Source: Flavobacterium psychrophilum (lineage in GTDB: Bacteria > Bacteroidota > Bacteroidia > Flavobacteriales > Flavobacteriaceae). From it: a stretch of 64,000 nucleotides of DNA. The notes beneath the pieces are model-generated. The model searched no databases and had not been told where the DNA came from. It saw nothing but the letters and a program-made list of their open reading frames with translations. The stretch lies in assembly GCA_001708385.1 (NCBI GenBank), contig CP012388.1, positions 434,001-498,000 of the forward strand, in the 5' to 3' direction. The number at the start of each line of letters is the position of its first letter. The stretch's first letter is position 1. Shown piece after piece: positions 36,170 to 45,164 of the stretch. The translations under genes and the position numbers were made by a program.

Positions 36170-36997
36170 ATGTCAATAATTACCCTTACAACCGATTTTG
36201 GCCTCAAGGACCATTTTGTGGGCGCTTTGAAGGGAAAAATTATTTCCGGCTATAACGAAGCCATGATTATTGACGTTTCCCACGACATAGATCATTTTAA
36301 TGTATCTGAAGCCAGTTATATTGTTGGTGCGGCATACAGTAGTTTCCCTAAAGGAACAGTACACCTTATCGGCGTAGACGCCGAACTTACCAAAGATAAC
36401 AGGCACCTTGCCATGCAGTGGAACGACCATTATTTTATCTGTGCAGATAATGGCATATTAAGCATGCTTACGCAGAAGATCATCCCACAAAAAATTGTTG
36501 AGATAAACATACACGACAGGCTACCGGAAGGGTCGACCGAAATGGATGTATTTGTAGCCGTTGCCATTCACTTAGCAAAAGGCGGACAACCAAGCGTTAT
36601 AGGCCGAGAGATTACCGAAATTAAAGACATGAACGAACTGCAGCCAGTGGTTGCAGCCGACAATTCTGCCATAAAAGGCTATATTGCTTACATCGACCAT
36701 TTTGGTAACTGTGTAACCAATATTCCGCAGAAACTGGTTAAAGAAGTAGCCAAAGGGCGTGACTTTGAGATTACCTTTAATACTAAGAATATAAAATCGG
36801 TCAGGAAAAGCTATTCTGACTTTATAGTAAGGGAACCATTTACTATTAAAGACCACGAGGGCGATAAACTGGCTATATTTAATGAGGCAGGCTTTCTGGA
36901 AATTGCCATTTACCGAAGTAACCCGTTAACTGTAGGCACTGCAAAAACATTATTGGGACTTAGATTCAGAGATGTTGTAAATGTGGTTTTCAGGTAA
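36170..36997 (+). CDS. SAM hydrolase (SAM hydroxide adenosyltransferase, DUF62 family)
   Basis: This family splits S-adenosylmethionine with water into adenosine and methionine. The conserved start SIITLTTDFGLKDHFVGALKG, the YICADNGILSML motif and the C-terminal beta-barrel stretch (IDHFGNCVTNIP) are all present. The ATG at 36170 is chosen because it sits at the family start and a -7 box (36109-36116) lies just upstream; a further-upstream TTG would place the promoter inside the gene. The product is 275 residues. Confidence 0.88.
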   Translation: MSIITLTTDFGLKDHFVGALKGKIISGYNEAMIIDVSHDIDHFNVSEASYIVGAAYSSFPKGTVHLIGVDAELTKDNRHLAMQWNDHYFICADNGILSMLTQKIIPQKIVEINIHDRLPEGSTEMDVFVAVAIHLAKGGQPSVIGREITEIKDMNELQPVVAADNSAIKGYIAYIDHFGNCVTNIPQKLVKEVAKGRDFEITFNTKNIKSVRKSYSDFIVREPFTIKDHEGDKLAIFNEAGFLEIAIYRSNPLTVGTAKTLLGLRFRDVVNVVFR

Positions 36998-37109
36998 GGG
37001 ATTTTGCGATTTGTTGATTTGGTTATGTGATAGATACTAAAAGCTAATGATCTTTTTTTAAGAGGTTTCAACCTAAAAAAATAGAAATAAAAAAACAATA
37101 AAAAACTGT

Positions 37110-37406
37110 ATGTTTGTACGCATTGTAAAAATGGGTTTCCACGAAGACAAGGTTGATGCCTTTCTTAATAATTTTGAACAGGTTAAGCAGGATATACGAA
37201 ACTTTCCCGGAAACCGTTTCTTAGAGTTGTACAGGGATAAAAATGACCCTACGGTATTTTTTACCTATAGCTATTGGGAGACCGAAGATGATCTGGAAAA
37301 CTACAGAAAATCAGAGCTTTTTATTGAAGTATGGGCATTTACAAAACAATTATTCAGGCAAAAGGCAGAAGCCTGGAGCGTTGACAAATTAGTTACATTA
37401 CCATAG
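37110..37406 (+). CDS. Antibiotic biosynthesis monooxygenase (ABM) family protein
   Basis: The 98-residue protein has the small ferredoxin-like ABM fold: FVRIVKMGFHEDKVDAFL at the start and FFTYSYWETEDDLENYRKSE in the centre, where YWE and the following helix are typical. Related proteins are quinol monooxygenases or haem-degrading enzymes, but many are uncharacterised and the substrate cannot be told. It lies between the SAM hydrolase and gldF in the same direction. Confidence 0.8.
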   Translation: MFVRIVKMGFHEDKVDAFLNNFEQVKQDIRNFPGNRFLELYRDKNDPTVFFTYSYWETEDDLENYRKSELFIEVWAFTKQLFRQKAEAWSVDKLVTLP

Positions 37407-37408
37407 AC

Positions 37409-37484
37409 TATTGAGACGTAGCACCGTTACGTCTGTAATAAATAAAATTTACAAATTTAGGCGTAGCAACACTACGTCTCAATA
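37409..37484. repeat. Palindromic repeat element (two nested hairpins, REP-like)
   Basis: TATTGAGACGTAG (37409-37421) and CTACGTCTCAATA (37472-37484) are perfect inverted copies 50 bp apart. Each half is itself an imperfect hairpin: GACGTA (37415-37420) with TACGTC (37428-37433), and CGTAG with CTACG in the right half. Elements with a GAGACGTAGC core are dispersed in flavobacterial genomes. It lies between the ABM gene and gldF and may also slow read-through. Confidence 0.75.
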
Positions 37485-37498
37485 ACTAGAAATTATAA

Positions 37499-38224
37499 AT
37501 GAAAGCATTGTTATTACGGGAGATCAAATCCTTTTTCGGTTCGCCGATAGGTTATTTGGTTATCGCTATTTTCCTGTTACTCAACGGCCTGTTTTTATGG
37601 GTTTTTGAAGGTGATTTTAATATACTTAACAGCGGTTTTGCTGATTTGAGTCCGTTTTTTACCATATCACCCTGGATACTTATTTTTCTTATCCCGGCGG
37701 TTACTATGAGAAGTTTCTCTGACGAAAAAAAGCAAGGGACTATCGAATTGCTTTTCACTAAACCGCTAAGCATTTGGGAAATTGTAAACGGAAAATTTTT
37801 CGGCGCGTTTATCCTTATCGTGATGGCTTTATTACCAACTATAGTGTATGTAATGGTGCTTTCATGGTTTGGAAATCCTGAAGGTAATATTGATATGGGA
37901 AGCACCTTAGGTTCTTACTTTGGTTTGCTTTTCCTTATTACGGGTTATACAGCAATTGGCGTTTTTACCTCTACCCTTTCCGACAATCAAATTGTTGCTT
38001 TTATAGTTTCGGTATTCTTTTGCTTTATATTTTACTTTGGCTTTGAAGGCCTTGCAGGATTTGCAGGCAATATGAGCGGACTGGTTTCTGCCTTTGGTAT
38101 GGATTATCATTTTAAAAGTATGAGCCGTGGCGTACTGGATACAAGGGACATTATTTATTTCCTTAGCATCACTATTATTTTTCTGTCGTTAACTGTTTAC
38201 AAACTTAAATCGCTTAAAGGGTAA
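37499..38224 (+). CDS. gldF: Gliding motility ABC transporter permease GldF
   Basis: The 241-residue inner-membrane permease has about six hydrophobic segments, starting with REIKSFFGSPIGYLVIAIF, which is characteristic of GldF. SDEKKQGTIELLFTKPLSIWEI is the conserved ABC2-type loop. With GldG and the ATPase GldA (not in the window) it forms a transporter needed for gliding in Flavobacterium. The last base of its stop codon is the A of the gldG ATG. Confidence 0.93.
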   Translation: MKALLLREIKSFFGSPIGYLVIAIFLLLNGLFLWVFEGDFNILNSGFADLSPFFTISPWILIFLIPAVTMRSFSDEKKQGTIELLFTKPLSIWEIVNGKFFGAFILIVMALLPTIVYVMVLSWFGNPEGNIDMGSTLGSYFGLLFLITGYTAIGVFTSTLSDNQIVAFIVSVFFCFIFYFGFEGLAGFAGNMSGLVSAFGMDYHFKSMSRGVLDTRDIIYFLSITIIFLSLTVYKLKSLKG

Positions 38225-39909
38225 TGGAAACAGTACAACAAAAAAACCTGAAACAGCTGCTTATTATTGTGGGCGTTTTACTTGCGCTAAACTTTGCAGG
38301 CTATTATATTTTTAAACGATTTGACCTTACGCAAGACAAACGTTATACGCTGTCTCCTACCACACTTAAAATCGTTAAAGAAGTAGAGGAACCCCTATAC
38401 ATAGACGTTTTTCTTGACGGTGAGTTTCCTGCAGAATTCAAAAGGCTTCAGAATGAAACCAGACAATTACTGGAAGAATTCCACGCTATTAATCCCAATA
38501 TAATTTTCCAGTTTATTAATCCCTTAAAAGATGAAGCAGGTCGCGACCAGGCAATGCAGGATCTTTACAAGATGGGCATGACACCTGTAAGCGTTACCGT
38601 TGAAGATAAAGGCAAACAGTCTCAGGAAGTTGTATTTCCGTGGGCGATGGTTAATTACAATAAGAAAACCGTAAAAGTAGCCCTGCTTAAAAACCTGATG
38701 GGTGCTACCACTGCTGAAAAGGTAGTGAGCTCGGTTCAACACCTTGAATATGCTATTACAGAAAGCATCAACAAAGCTGTTTCTGAAAAAGAAAAAAAGG
38801 TTGCTGTAATAAAAGGCAACGGTGAAATGACTGAGCGCCTTATGGGTGACTTTATAAAAAGTATAAGTGAAAGCTACCATATCGGTCCGTTTACTCTGGA
38901 CTCTGTCGGCAAAGACCCTCAGAACACACTAAAGGCACTTAACAAATATGACCTTGCTATTATAACAAAACCTACTGAGGCATTCACCGAAGCAGAAAAA
39001 CAAGTCCTTGACCAATACATCGTTAATGGAGGTAAAACGCTCTGGATGGTAGATGCTGTACAGATTGAAATGGACAGCCTTTACAATCAGACAGGCAACA
39101 CGCTTGCCTTTCCAAGGGAACTGAACCTTACGGATATGTTCTTTAAATACGGCATCAGGATCAATCCAGATATTATTAAGGATGAAATGGCAACTCCTAT
39201 AAAGCTTGCCAGTGGATCTCAAGGCAGCCAAACGCAATACCAGGAGTTTTTCTGGAAATATTCTCCATTTGTATATCCTGATTCTGACAATCCTATTGTG
39301 AAGAACATGAGCGGTATTAAGTTTGAATTTGCCAATCCTATAGATACACTTAAAAACGGCATTAAGAAAACAGTACTGTTACGTTCTTCCAAATTTTCGA
39401 GGAAGGTAGGTACTCCGGTGGAAGTAAAACTTGCAATGGTTTCAGAAGAGACTAATCCAAAAGATTATGATGGCAGGGGCTTTCTTCCTGTGGCAGTATT
39501 ACTTGAAGGTAAGTTTCATTCCGCATTTGAAAACAGGGTGCTTCCGTTTAAAGATGTAACTTTCAAAGCGCAAAATGCACCCGGCAAGATGATCGTTATA
39601 TCTGATGGCGACATCGCAAAAAACCAGCTTGATAAAGATTATCAGCCAATGGAACTGGGCTACGATAAGTGGACAGGCAATATGTATGACAACAAAGGTT
39701 TCCTTATGAACTGCATAAATTACCTGTTGGATGATAGCGGACTTATTAACATCCGAAGTAAGGATGTGGAGCTGCCAATGCTGGATAAACAAAAAGTTTA
39801 CGACAACTATACAATCGCAGTATTTATAACTGTCGGATTACCAATAGTCATTTTAGCAGTGTTCGGAATATTATTTACTTACCTGAGAAAAAGGAAATAT
39901 TCTAAGTAG
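38224..39909 (+). CDS. gldG: Gliding motility ABC transporter-associated protein GldG
   Basis: The 561-residue protein has one membrane segment near the start (about 14-31), a large periplasmic ABC_transp_aux domain (about 40-510) and a C-terminal membrane segment (about 530-555) with a basic tail. DLTQDKRYTLSPTTLKIVKEV is the conserved opening of this domain. It works with GldF. A TA of the gldF stop plus ATG (TAATG) joins the two genes. This pair supports a gliding flavobacterium. Confidence 0.93.
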   Translation: METVQQKNLKQLLIIVGVLLALNFAGYYIFKRFDLTQDKRYTLSPTTLKIVKEVEEPLYIDVFLDGEFPAEFKRLQNETRQLLEEFHAINPNIIFQFINPLKDEAGRDQAMQDLYKMGMTPVSVTVEDKGKQSQEVVFPWAMVNYNKKTVKVALLKNLMGATTAEKVVSSVQHLEYAITESINKAVSEKEKKVAVIKGNGEMTERLMGDFIKSISESYHIGPFTLDSVGKDPQNTLKALNKYDLAIITKPTEAFTEAEKQVLDQYIVNGGKTLWMVDAVQIEMDSLYNQTGNTLAFPRELNLTDMFFKYGIRINPDIIKDEMATPIKLASGSQGSQTQYQEFFWKYSPFVYPDSDNPIVKNMSGIKFEFANPIDTLKNGIKKTVLLRSSKFSRKVGTPVEVKLAMVSEETNPKDYDGRGFLPVAVLLEGKFHSAFENRVLPFKDVTFKAQNAPGKMIVISDGDIAKNQLDKDYQPMELGYDKWTGNMYDNKGFLMNCINYLLDDSGLINIRSKDVELPMLDKQKVYDNYTIAVFITVGLPIVILAVFGILFTYLRKRKYSK

Positions 39910-39924
39910 TGTTAATAAATAATG

Positions 39925-39956
39925 TTGCACTATTCAATTTGATTACGATATATTTG
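39925..39956 (+). promoter_or_regulatory. Promoter of dnaN
   Basis: TTG (39925-39927) and TATATTTG (39949-39956) are 21 bp apart, fitting the Bacteroidetes -33/-7 layout well. The leader is about 44 nt. Confidence 0.6.
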
Positions 39957-40004
39957 TGAAACGTAAATTCCGATGGATTTTACAATTAAATAAACCAAAC
40001 AGAA

Positions 40005-41123
40005 ATGAAATTTATAGTATCCAGTTCATATTTGCTAAAACAATTACAGGTTTTGGGAAGTGTTATCAACAGCAGCAACACACTGCCTATTTTAGATAAC
40101 TTTCTTTTTGAATTAGACAATACTGAATTAAAAGTATCAGCTTCAGATTTAGAGACTACAATGTCTGCTACACTGGAGATTGACTCAGACAGCAAAGGAA
40201 GTGTTGCTGTACCTGCCAAACTGTTACTGGAAACTCTAAAAACGTTCCCTGAACAGCCGCTTACTTTTACTGTTGAAGATAACAACACCATAGAGATAAG
40301 CTCTAATTCAGGCAAATATGCACTTGCGTATGCATCAGGCGATGAATTCCCAAAAGCAGTATCGCTTGAAGACCCTTTCTCTACCCTTGTGCCTGCAGAA
40401 GTACTTGCAACAGCAGTTAGCAAAACAATATTTGCAGCAGGTAATGATGATTTAAGGCCTGTAATGTCGGGTGTATTCTTCCAGTTTTCACCGGAAGGGT
40501 TAATCTTTGTTGCTACTGATGCTCATAAACTTGTAAAATATTCAAGAACAGATGTTAAAGCTTCTCAGGTTGCTGATTTTATCATGCCTAAAAAGCCTTT
40601 AACAATACTTAAAGGTATACTTGGTTCATCTGATGCAGAGGTTAAGATAGAGTATAACGACTCTAACGCTACTTTCTCTTTTGATAACTATGTACTTACC
40701 TGCCGACTTATAGATGGTAAATATCCTAACTACGAGGCGGTTATACCAAAAGAAAATCCTAACAAGTTGTTGATAAACAGGTCTCAGATACTGAGCTCTG
40801 TGCGTCGTGTGGCTATTTTCTCTAACAAGACTACACACCAGATTCGTCTTAAGATTGCCGGTACTGAACTTAACATATCTGCTGAAGATATCGATTACTC
40901 AAACAAAGCTGAAGAGCGTTTGACATGTGATTATCAAGGAGATGATATGCAGATAGGTTTCAATTCACGTTTCCTTACAGAGATGCTTACCAACCTGCAA
41001 AGCGATGAGATCATGCTTGAAATGTCTTTACCAAACCGTGCGGGTATCCTTACCCCGGTTGACGGTCTTGATGAAGGCGAAACTGTTACCATGCTGGTGA
41101 TGCCGGTTATGCTTAACAACTAA
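40005..41123 (+). CDS. dnaN: DNA polymerase III subunit beta (sliding clamp)
   Basis: The 372-residue protein forms the ring-shaped dimer that tethers DNA polymerase III. It has three similar clamp domains (about 1-120, 128-243, 245-372). LRPVMSGVFFQF in domain 2 and the C-terminal VMPVML, part of the binding pocket, are typical. As usual in Bacteroidetes it is not next to dnaA. It has its own promoter and terminator. Confidence 0.97.
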   Translation: MKFIVSSSYLLKQLQVLGSVINSSNTLPILDNFLFELDNTELKVSASDLETTMSATLEIDSDSKGSVAVPAKLLLETLKTFPEQPLTFTVEDNNTIEISSNSGKYALAYASGDEFPKAVSLEDPFSTLVPAEVLATAVSKTIFAAGNDDLRPVMSGVFFQFSPEGLIFVATDAHKLVKYSRTDVKASQVADFIMPKKPLTILKGILGSSDAEVKIEYNDSNATFSFDNYVLTCRLIDGKYPNYEAVIPKENPNKLLINRSQILSSVRRVAIFSNKTTHQIRLKIAGTELNISAEDIDYSNKAEERLTCDYQGDDMQIGFNSRFLTEMLTNLQSDEIMLEMSLPNRAGILTPVDGLDEGETVTMLVMPVMLNN

Positions 41124-41153
41124 AAAAGCTATTCAACTAACCCTTTTTTATAT

Positions 41154-41190
41154 AAAACCCGTATTGCTAACGCTTTACGGGTTTTTTCTT
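41154..41190 (+). terminator. Terminator of dnaN
   Basis: AAAACCCGTA (41154-41163) pairs with TACGGGTTTT (41176-41185), followed by TTCTT. The next 150 bp to the aldehyde dehydrogenase terminator hold no gene that I can recognise. Confidence 0.8.
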
Positions 41191-41349
41191 GTCATTTTTC
41201 GAAAATTAATATTGCACTTTATGTTCTCAAAACGCACTTTTGCTGCGTAATATTAATCGCTGTAAACCGTTGATTTTAAACACCTGTAAAAACAATGTTA
41301 CGCTTTTTGGTTTTCATTTTTTAGTCGATTTTCGCTCTTTTTTAAGCAT

Positions 41350-41381
41350 AAAAAAACCTGCCGAATTTCATTAGCAGGTTT
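41350..41381 (-). terminator. Terminator of the aldehyde dehydrogenase gene
   Basis: AAACCTGC (41354-41361) pairs with GCAGGTTT (41374-41381). On the minus strand it is followed by a T run. It lies 24 bp below the stop codon. Confidence 0.75.
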
Positions 41382-41404
41382 CATATTATTAAAATTATCA
41401 GATT

Positions 41405-42775
41405 TTAATTTTCTGTAATTCGAATGAGTTTTTTGTTTACGAACTCTTCAATTCCCAAACTTGAAAGTTCCCTTCCGTAACCCGAACGTTTTGTTCCGCC
41501 AAATGGCAATTCCGGACTCGAGTTTGTTGGTGAGTTGATAAATACCATACCTGTCTCGATTTGTAGTGCAACTTTCTCTGCACGCTTGATATCCTTACTG
41601 AATACAGCACCACCAAGCCCAAAATCAGAATCATTAGCCAGTTTAATAGCTTCATTTTCATCTTTAACCCTGTAGAAAGAAGCAACGGGCCCAAATAACT
41701 CCTCGTGGTAGGCACGCATACCCGGCTTAATATCAGTTAGTATAGTTGGTTCCATAAAGGCACCTTCCCTATCCAGGCGTTTGCCGCCAATAACAGCTTT
41801 AGCACCCGCTTTAATGGTTTCTTCAACTTGCTCTGCCAGTTGTTTCGCAGCACCTTCGCTGCTTAACGGACCAATTTCTGTAGCTTCGTCGGCAGGGTCG
41901 CCCACTTTAAGACCCGACATTTTCTTTGTAAGCTTTTCAAGGAATTCATCAGCAATAGATTCTACAACGATCATACGTTTAGCAGCCGTACATGACTGTC
42001 CCATATTTTTCATACGACCATCAAAAGCCTGTGAAACAGCATGGTCAAGATCGGCATCTTCCAAAACAATAAACGGGTCGCTACCGCCAAGCTCCAATAC
42101 CGATTTCTTAAGGTTTTTACCCGCGGCTTCTGCAAGACTTGCGCCTGCTTTCTCACTCCCTGTAAGAGACAAACCTTTTATCCTGTCGTCTTCAGCAAGT
42201 TTACCAATCTTATCTCCACCTATAAAAAGGTTAGTATATACACCTTCTTCAGCACCGGCCTCTTTAAAGATATCTTCAATCGCCTGGGCACACTGCGGTA
42301 CGTTACTGGCGTGCTTAATCATAATTACGTTACCAGCTGCAAGGTTAGGTGCGGTAATACGCGCTACCTGGTAGAATGGGTAATTCCACGGCTCAACGCC
42401 AAGTATAACACCAATCGGGCTGTAACGCACATACGCTTTACCTTCTTTTACCTCAAATGGTTTATCTTCAAGGAATTCAGCAGCATTATCTGCATAATAC
42501 TTGTAAATAGCCGAACTGATATCTATCTCGTCCTCACTTTCACTAATAAGCTTACCCATCTCTAAAGTGATAAGCTTCGCCAGTTCTTTTTTTCGCTCCT
42601 GCAATAAAGCAGCAACTTTAGTAAGCAGTTTGGTACGCTCCTCAACAGGTTTTTCTTTCCATGAAGCATAGGCCTTATCGGCAGTGCTTATTTTTTCTTC
42701 AATCTGTTTTTCGCTTAACGCTTCAAACGTTTTGACTTCTTTGTTATTGTAGGGATTAATGGTTGCAATAGCCAT
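41405..42775 (-). CDS. NAD(P)-dependent aldehyde dehydrogenase (succinate-semialdehyde dehydrogenase-like)
   Basis: The 456-residue aldehyde dehydrogenase begins INPYNNKEVKTFEALSEKQI. It has the PWNYPFYQ cofactor region, the general-base Glu in VLELGGSDPF and the nucleophile Cys in NMGQSCTAAKR. The short length and the SDPF sequence place it in the succinate-semialdehyde dehydrogenase-like group, oxidising succinate semialdehyde or similar aldehydes. No GABA pathway genes are adjacent, so the natural substrate is uncertain. Confidence 0.88.
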   Translation of the reverse strand: MAIATINPYNNKEVKTFEALSEKQIEEKISTADKAYASWKEKPVEERTKLLTKVAALLQERKKELAKLITLEMGKLISESEDEIDISSAIYKYYADNAAEFLEDKPFEVKEGKAYVRYSPIGVILGVEPWNYPFYQVARITAPNLAAGNVIMIKHASNVPQCAQAIEDIFKEAGAEEGVYTNLFIGGDKIGKLAEDDRIKGLSLTGSEKAGASLAEAAGKNLKKSVLELGGSDPFIVLEDADLDHAVSQAFDGRMKNMGQSCTAAKRMIVVESIADEFLEKLTKKMSGLKVGDPADEATEIGPLSSEGAAKQLAEQVEETIKAGAKAVIGGKRLDREGAFMEPTILTDIKPGMRAYHEELFGPVASFYRVKDENEAIKLANDSDFGLGGAVFSKDIKRAEKVALQIETGMVFINSPTNSSPELPFGGTKRSGYGRELSSLGIEEFVNKKLIRITEN

Positions 42776-42846
42776 AACAATTTAAATTTTTTGAATTAAT
42801 AATTTTCGATTTAATAAGTACTATTTGCTCATTTCTATAGGTTTAG

Positions 42847-45084
42847 TTACGCAAACTGATCGTTGGTCATTTTCTTTTTATCGGTAAAGCTTTCAAGTAT
42901 GTTCCTCACCTGCTTGTTGTCTTTAATAAAATAACGTGCATGTGTTTTTTGCGATCCGATCTTTACGGTGTGAGCAGTCTCAGGCAATTCTTCAAACATA
43001 TATTCGTCGGTCCAGTCATCACCGATAGCGAATATAAAATCGTAGTCACCACCTGCGAGTAACCTGCCTGCTGCGCGGCCTTTATTTACATTACTGTTCT
43101 TAATTTCCAGCACTTTATTTCCTTCAAGTACTGCAAGCGCATTATTAGCAATAAGGCTGTTCAGTACAAATTCCAGCTCTTTGGCACGGATATTTGCCAG
43201 TTCGCTATCCGCTTTGCGATAATGCCATGCGAGAGAATAGTTTTTCTCTTCTATAAACGAGCCTGGCGTCCTGTCTACAAACGTTTCCATAATGGGGCGT
43301 ATATTTTCCTTCCAGTCGCTTTTAACGCGCTCTATAGCCTCCCATTCCTGTCCTTTACGTCGAAGCCACACACCATGATCGGTAATAAGTGTGTAATTTT
43401 TATGCCCAAACCATTTACCAAGGGTATCATGGTCACGTCCGCTTATTATGGTAACTTCATTATTCTCATCTTCTGCAAGCGCATCCAGTAATGTAAATAA
43501 CGATTCATCAGGCATTGCTTCTTCCGGTGTATTCCTGAAACCAACAAGGGTTCCGTCATAATCCAAAAGGAAAAGCCTTTTTTGCCCTTCTTTACAGTTT
43601 TGGGTCATCGCTGTAAGCAGTTCTGTATTCAGCTCGCGTGTAACCGATGCGTCGGGCAGTTGTTTTGAAGCGTCAAGCGCTTTCATGAATTCCTCTGCCC
43701 ACTTTTCAACGTTGTAACGTGATATCCTTTTCTTCAGTTCCCTCATACGGGTGAACTGCTCCTCGGGTTGCATTTCAAGCGCCTGTTTTAAAGTATCGGC
43801 AATCTGTTCGAAGTTATTCGGGTTGATTAAAAGTGCTTCATGCATCTCTTTAGCTGCGCCCGCCATCTCACTGAGCACCAGAACTCCGTCATGATCTGCT
43901 CTTGATGCTACATACTCCTTAGCAACCAAGTTCATACCATCCCTGATCGGGGTGATAAGCGCTACCTGCGACGATGCATACAAATCGATCAGATCCTCAA
44001 AAGGCATCGACCTGTAAAAGTACCAGATTGGTGTCCAGTTCACGGTGGCAAACTGTCCGTTTATACGTCCTACAAGCTCGTCGGTTTCCCTTTTTAATTT
44101 TTGGTATTGGGGAACATTAGATCGTGACGGTACGGCAAGCATGACCAACCTTACCTTCTCTTTGTATTCGGGATATTTATTCAGGAAGTATTCAAAAGCG
44201 CGAATCCTGTTCGGTATACCTTTTGTATAATCCATCCTGTCTATGGAAAGTATCAGCTTGTTATCGCCAAAATGCTGGTTATGTTCTTCCAGTTTTCGCA
44301 TCAGGTCAGATTTCTTTTCTTCCGGCCTTGTTTTGTGTTCCAGGGCAGCATCGTGAAAATGGTTGTAATCTATTCCCATAGGGAAAGAATCTACCTTTAC
44401 AGTACGTCCATCATACAGCACATCGTTAAACTTTGTTTCAAGGCCTGTAATTCGCTTTACAGAGCTTAAAAAATGACGGACATAGTCGTAGGTATGAAAA
44501 CCTATCAGATTGGCTCCTAAAACGCCGTCAAGGAGTTCTTCACGCCACGGAAACGTCCTGAAGATCTCATACGAAGGATATGGTATGTGCAGGAAGAAGC
44601 CAATAGTAAGCGACGGATTTTTATCGCGTATCATTTTAGGAACAAGCATCAACTGGTAATCGTGCACCCAGATAGTATCGCCATCGTTGGCATGTTCCAG
44701 TACAGCGTCGGCAAATTTTTGGTTTACCTCTTTGTATGAGTTCCATTGTTCCAGTTCAAACTCGGTATATTCCATAAAGTAATGAAACATAGGCCAGAGT
44801 GTCCTGTTGCTAAATCCATAGTAAAAATTTTCTACATCATTTTCATTTAAACTTACGGTTGCACATTTCTCTTTTTCGAGCGCAGCATCTACCTGTCGGC
44901 TGAGGTCATCATCAAGTTGTTCTTCTGTAAGGCCAGACCACCCTATCCAGATGCCGTTCCCTTCAGAATGTACAGACTTCATACCCGTTGCCAGTCCTCC
45001 TACACTTGGTTGGGCACGCAAAATGCCATGGTCAATTTGAAGATTTACGGGCAGACGGTTAGAAACTATAATTGTTTTATTCAT
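42847..45084 (-). CDS. Bifunctional trehalose-6-phosphate synthase / phosphatase
   Basis: The 745-residue fusion makes trehalose from UDP-glucose and glucose-6-phosphate in two steps. The N-terminal GT20 synthase (about 1-470) starts SNRLPVNLQIDHG and has GGLATGM, WVHDYQLMLVPKMIR, RMDYTKGIPNRI and the SEMAGAAKE region. The C-terminal HAD phosphatase (about 495-735) has LLDYDGTLVGF with both Asp residues and GDDWTDEYMFE. The fusion is common in Bacteroidetes. It is divergent from a GH15 enzyme 80 bp away, suggesting a trehalose or storage-sugar unit for osmotic stress. Confidence 0.94.
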   Translation of the reverse strand: MNKTIIVSNRLPVNLQIDHGILRAQPSVGGLATGMKSVHSEGNGIWIGWSGLTEEQLDDDLSRQVDAALEKEKCATVSLNENDVENFYYGFSNRTLWPMFHYFMEYTEFELEQWNSYKEVNQKFADAVLEHANDGDTIWVHDYQLMLVPKMIRDKNPSLTIGFFLHIPYPSYEIFRTFPWREELLDGVLGANLIGFHTYDYVRHFLSSVKRITGLETKFNDVLYDGRTVKVDSFPMGIDYNHFHDAALEHKTRPEEKKSDLMRKLEEHNQHFGDNKLILSIDRMDYTKGIPNRIRAFEYFLNKYPEYKEKVRLVMLAVPSRSNVPQYQKLKRETDELVGRINGQFATVNWTPIWYFYRSMPFEDLIDLYASSQVALITPIRDGMNLVAKEYVASRADHDGVLVLSEMAGAAKEMHEALLINPNNFEQIADTLKQALEMQPEEQFTRMRELKKRISRYNVEKWAEEFMKALDASKQLPDASVTRELNTELLTAMTQNCKEGQKRLFLLDYDGTLVGFRNTPEEAMPDESLFTLLDALAEDENNEVTIISGRDHDTLGKWFGHKNYTLITDHGVWLRRKGQEWEAIERVKSDWKENIRPIMETFVDRTPGSFIEEKNYSLAWHYRKADSELANIRAKELEFVLNSLIANNALAVLEGNKVLEIKNSNVNKGRAAGRLLAGGDYDFIFAIGDDWTDEYMFEELPETAHTVKIGSQKTHARYFIKDNKQVRNILESFTDKKKMTNDQFA

Positions 45085-45164
45085 GCTAAAGTGTTTGCGG
45101 TTAAGGTTTACTTTTTATAAATTTAGTGAACAATGAGCCGAAAGGCTAGTAAATCCAAGACTTT

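Noticed and set aside
37109..37116. TATGTTTG as a -7 promoter box
   Set aside because: It overlaps the ATG of the ABM gene and has no matching -33 element.
39910..40004. Replication origin next to dnaN
   Set aside because: No dnaA gene, DnaA-box cluster or other origin gene is present, and dnaN is normally away from the origin in Bacteroidetes.
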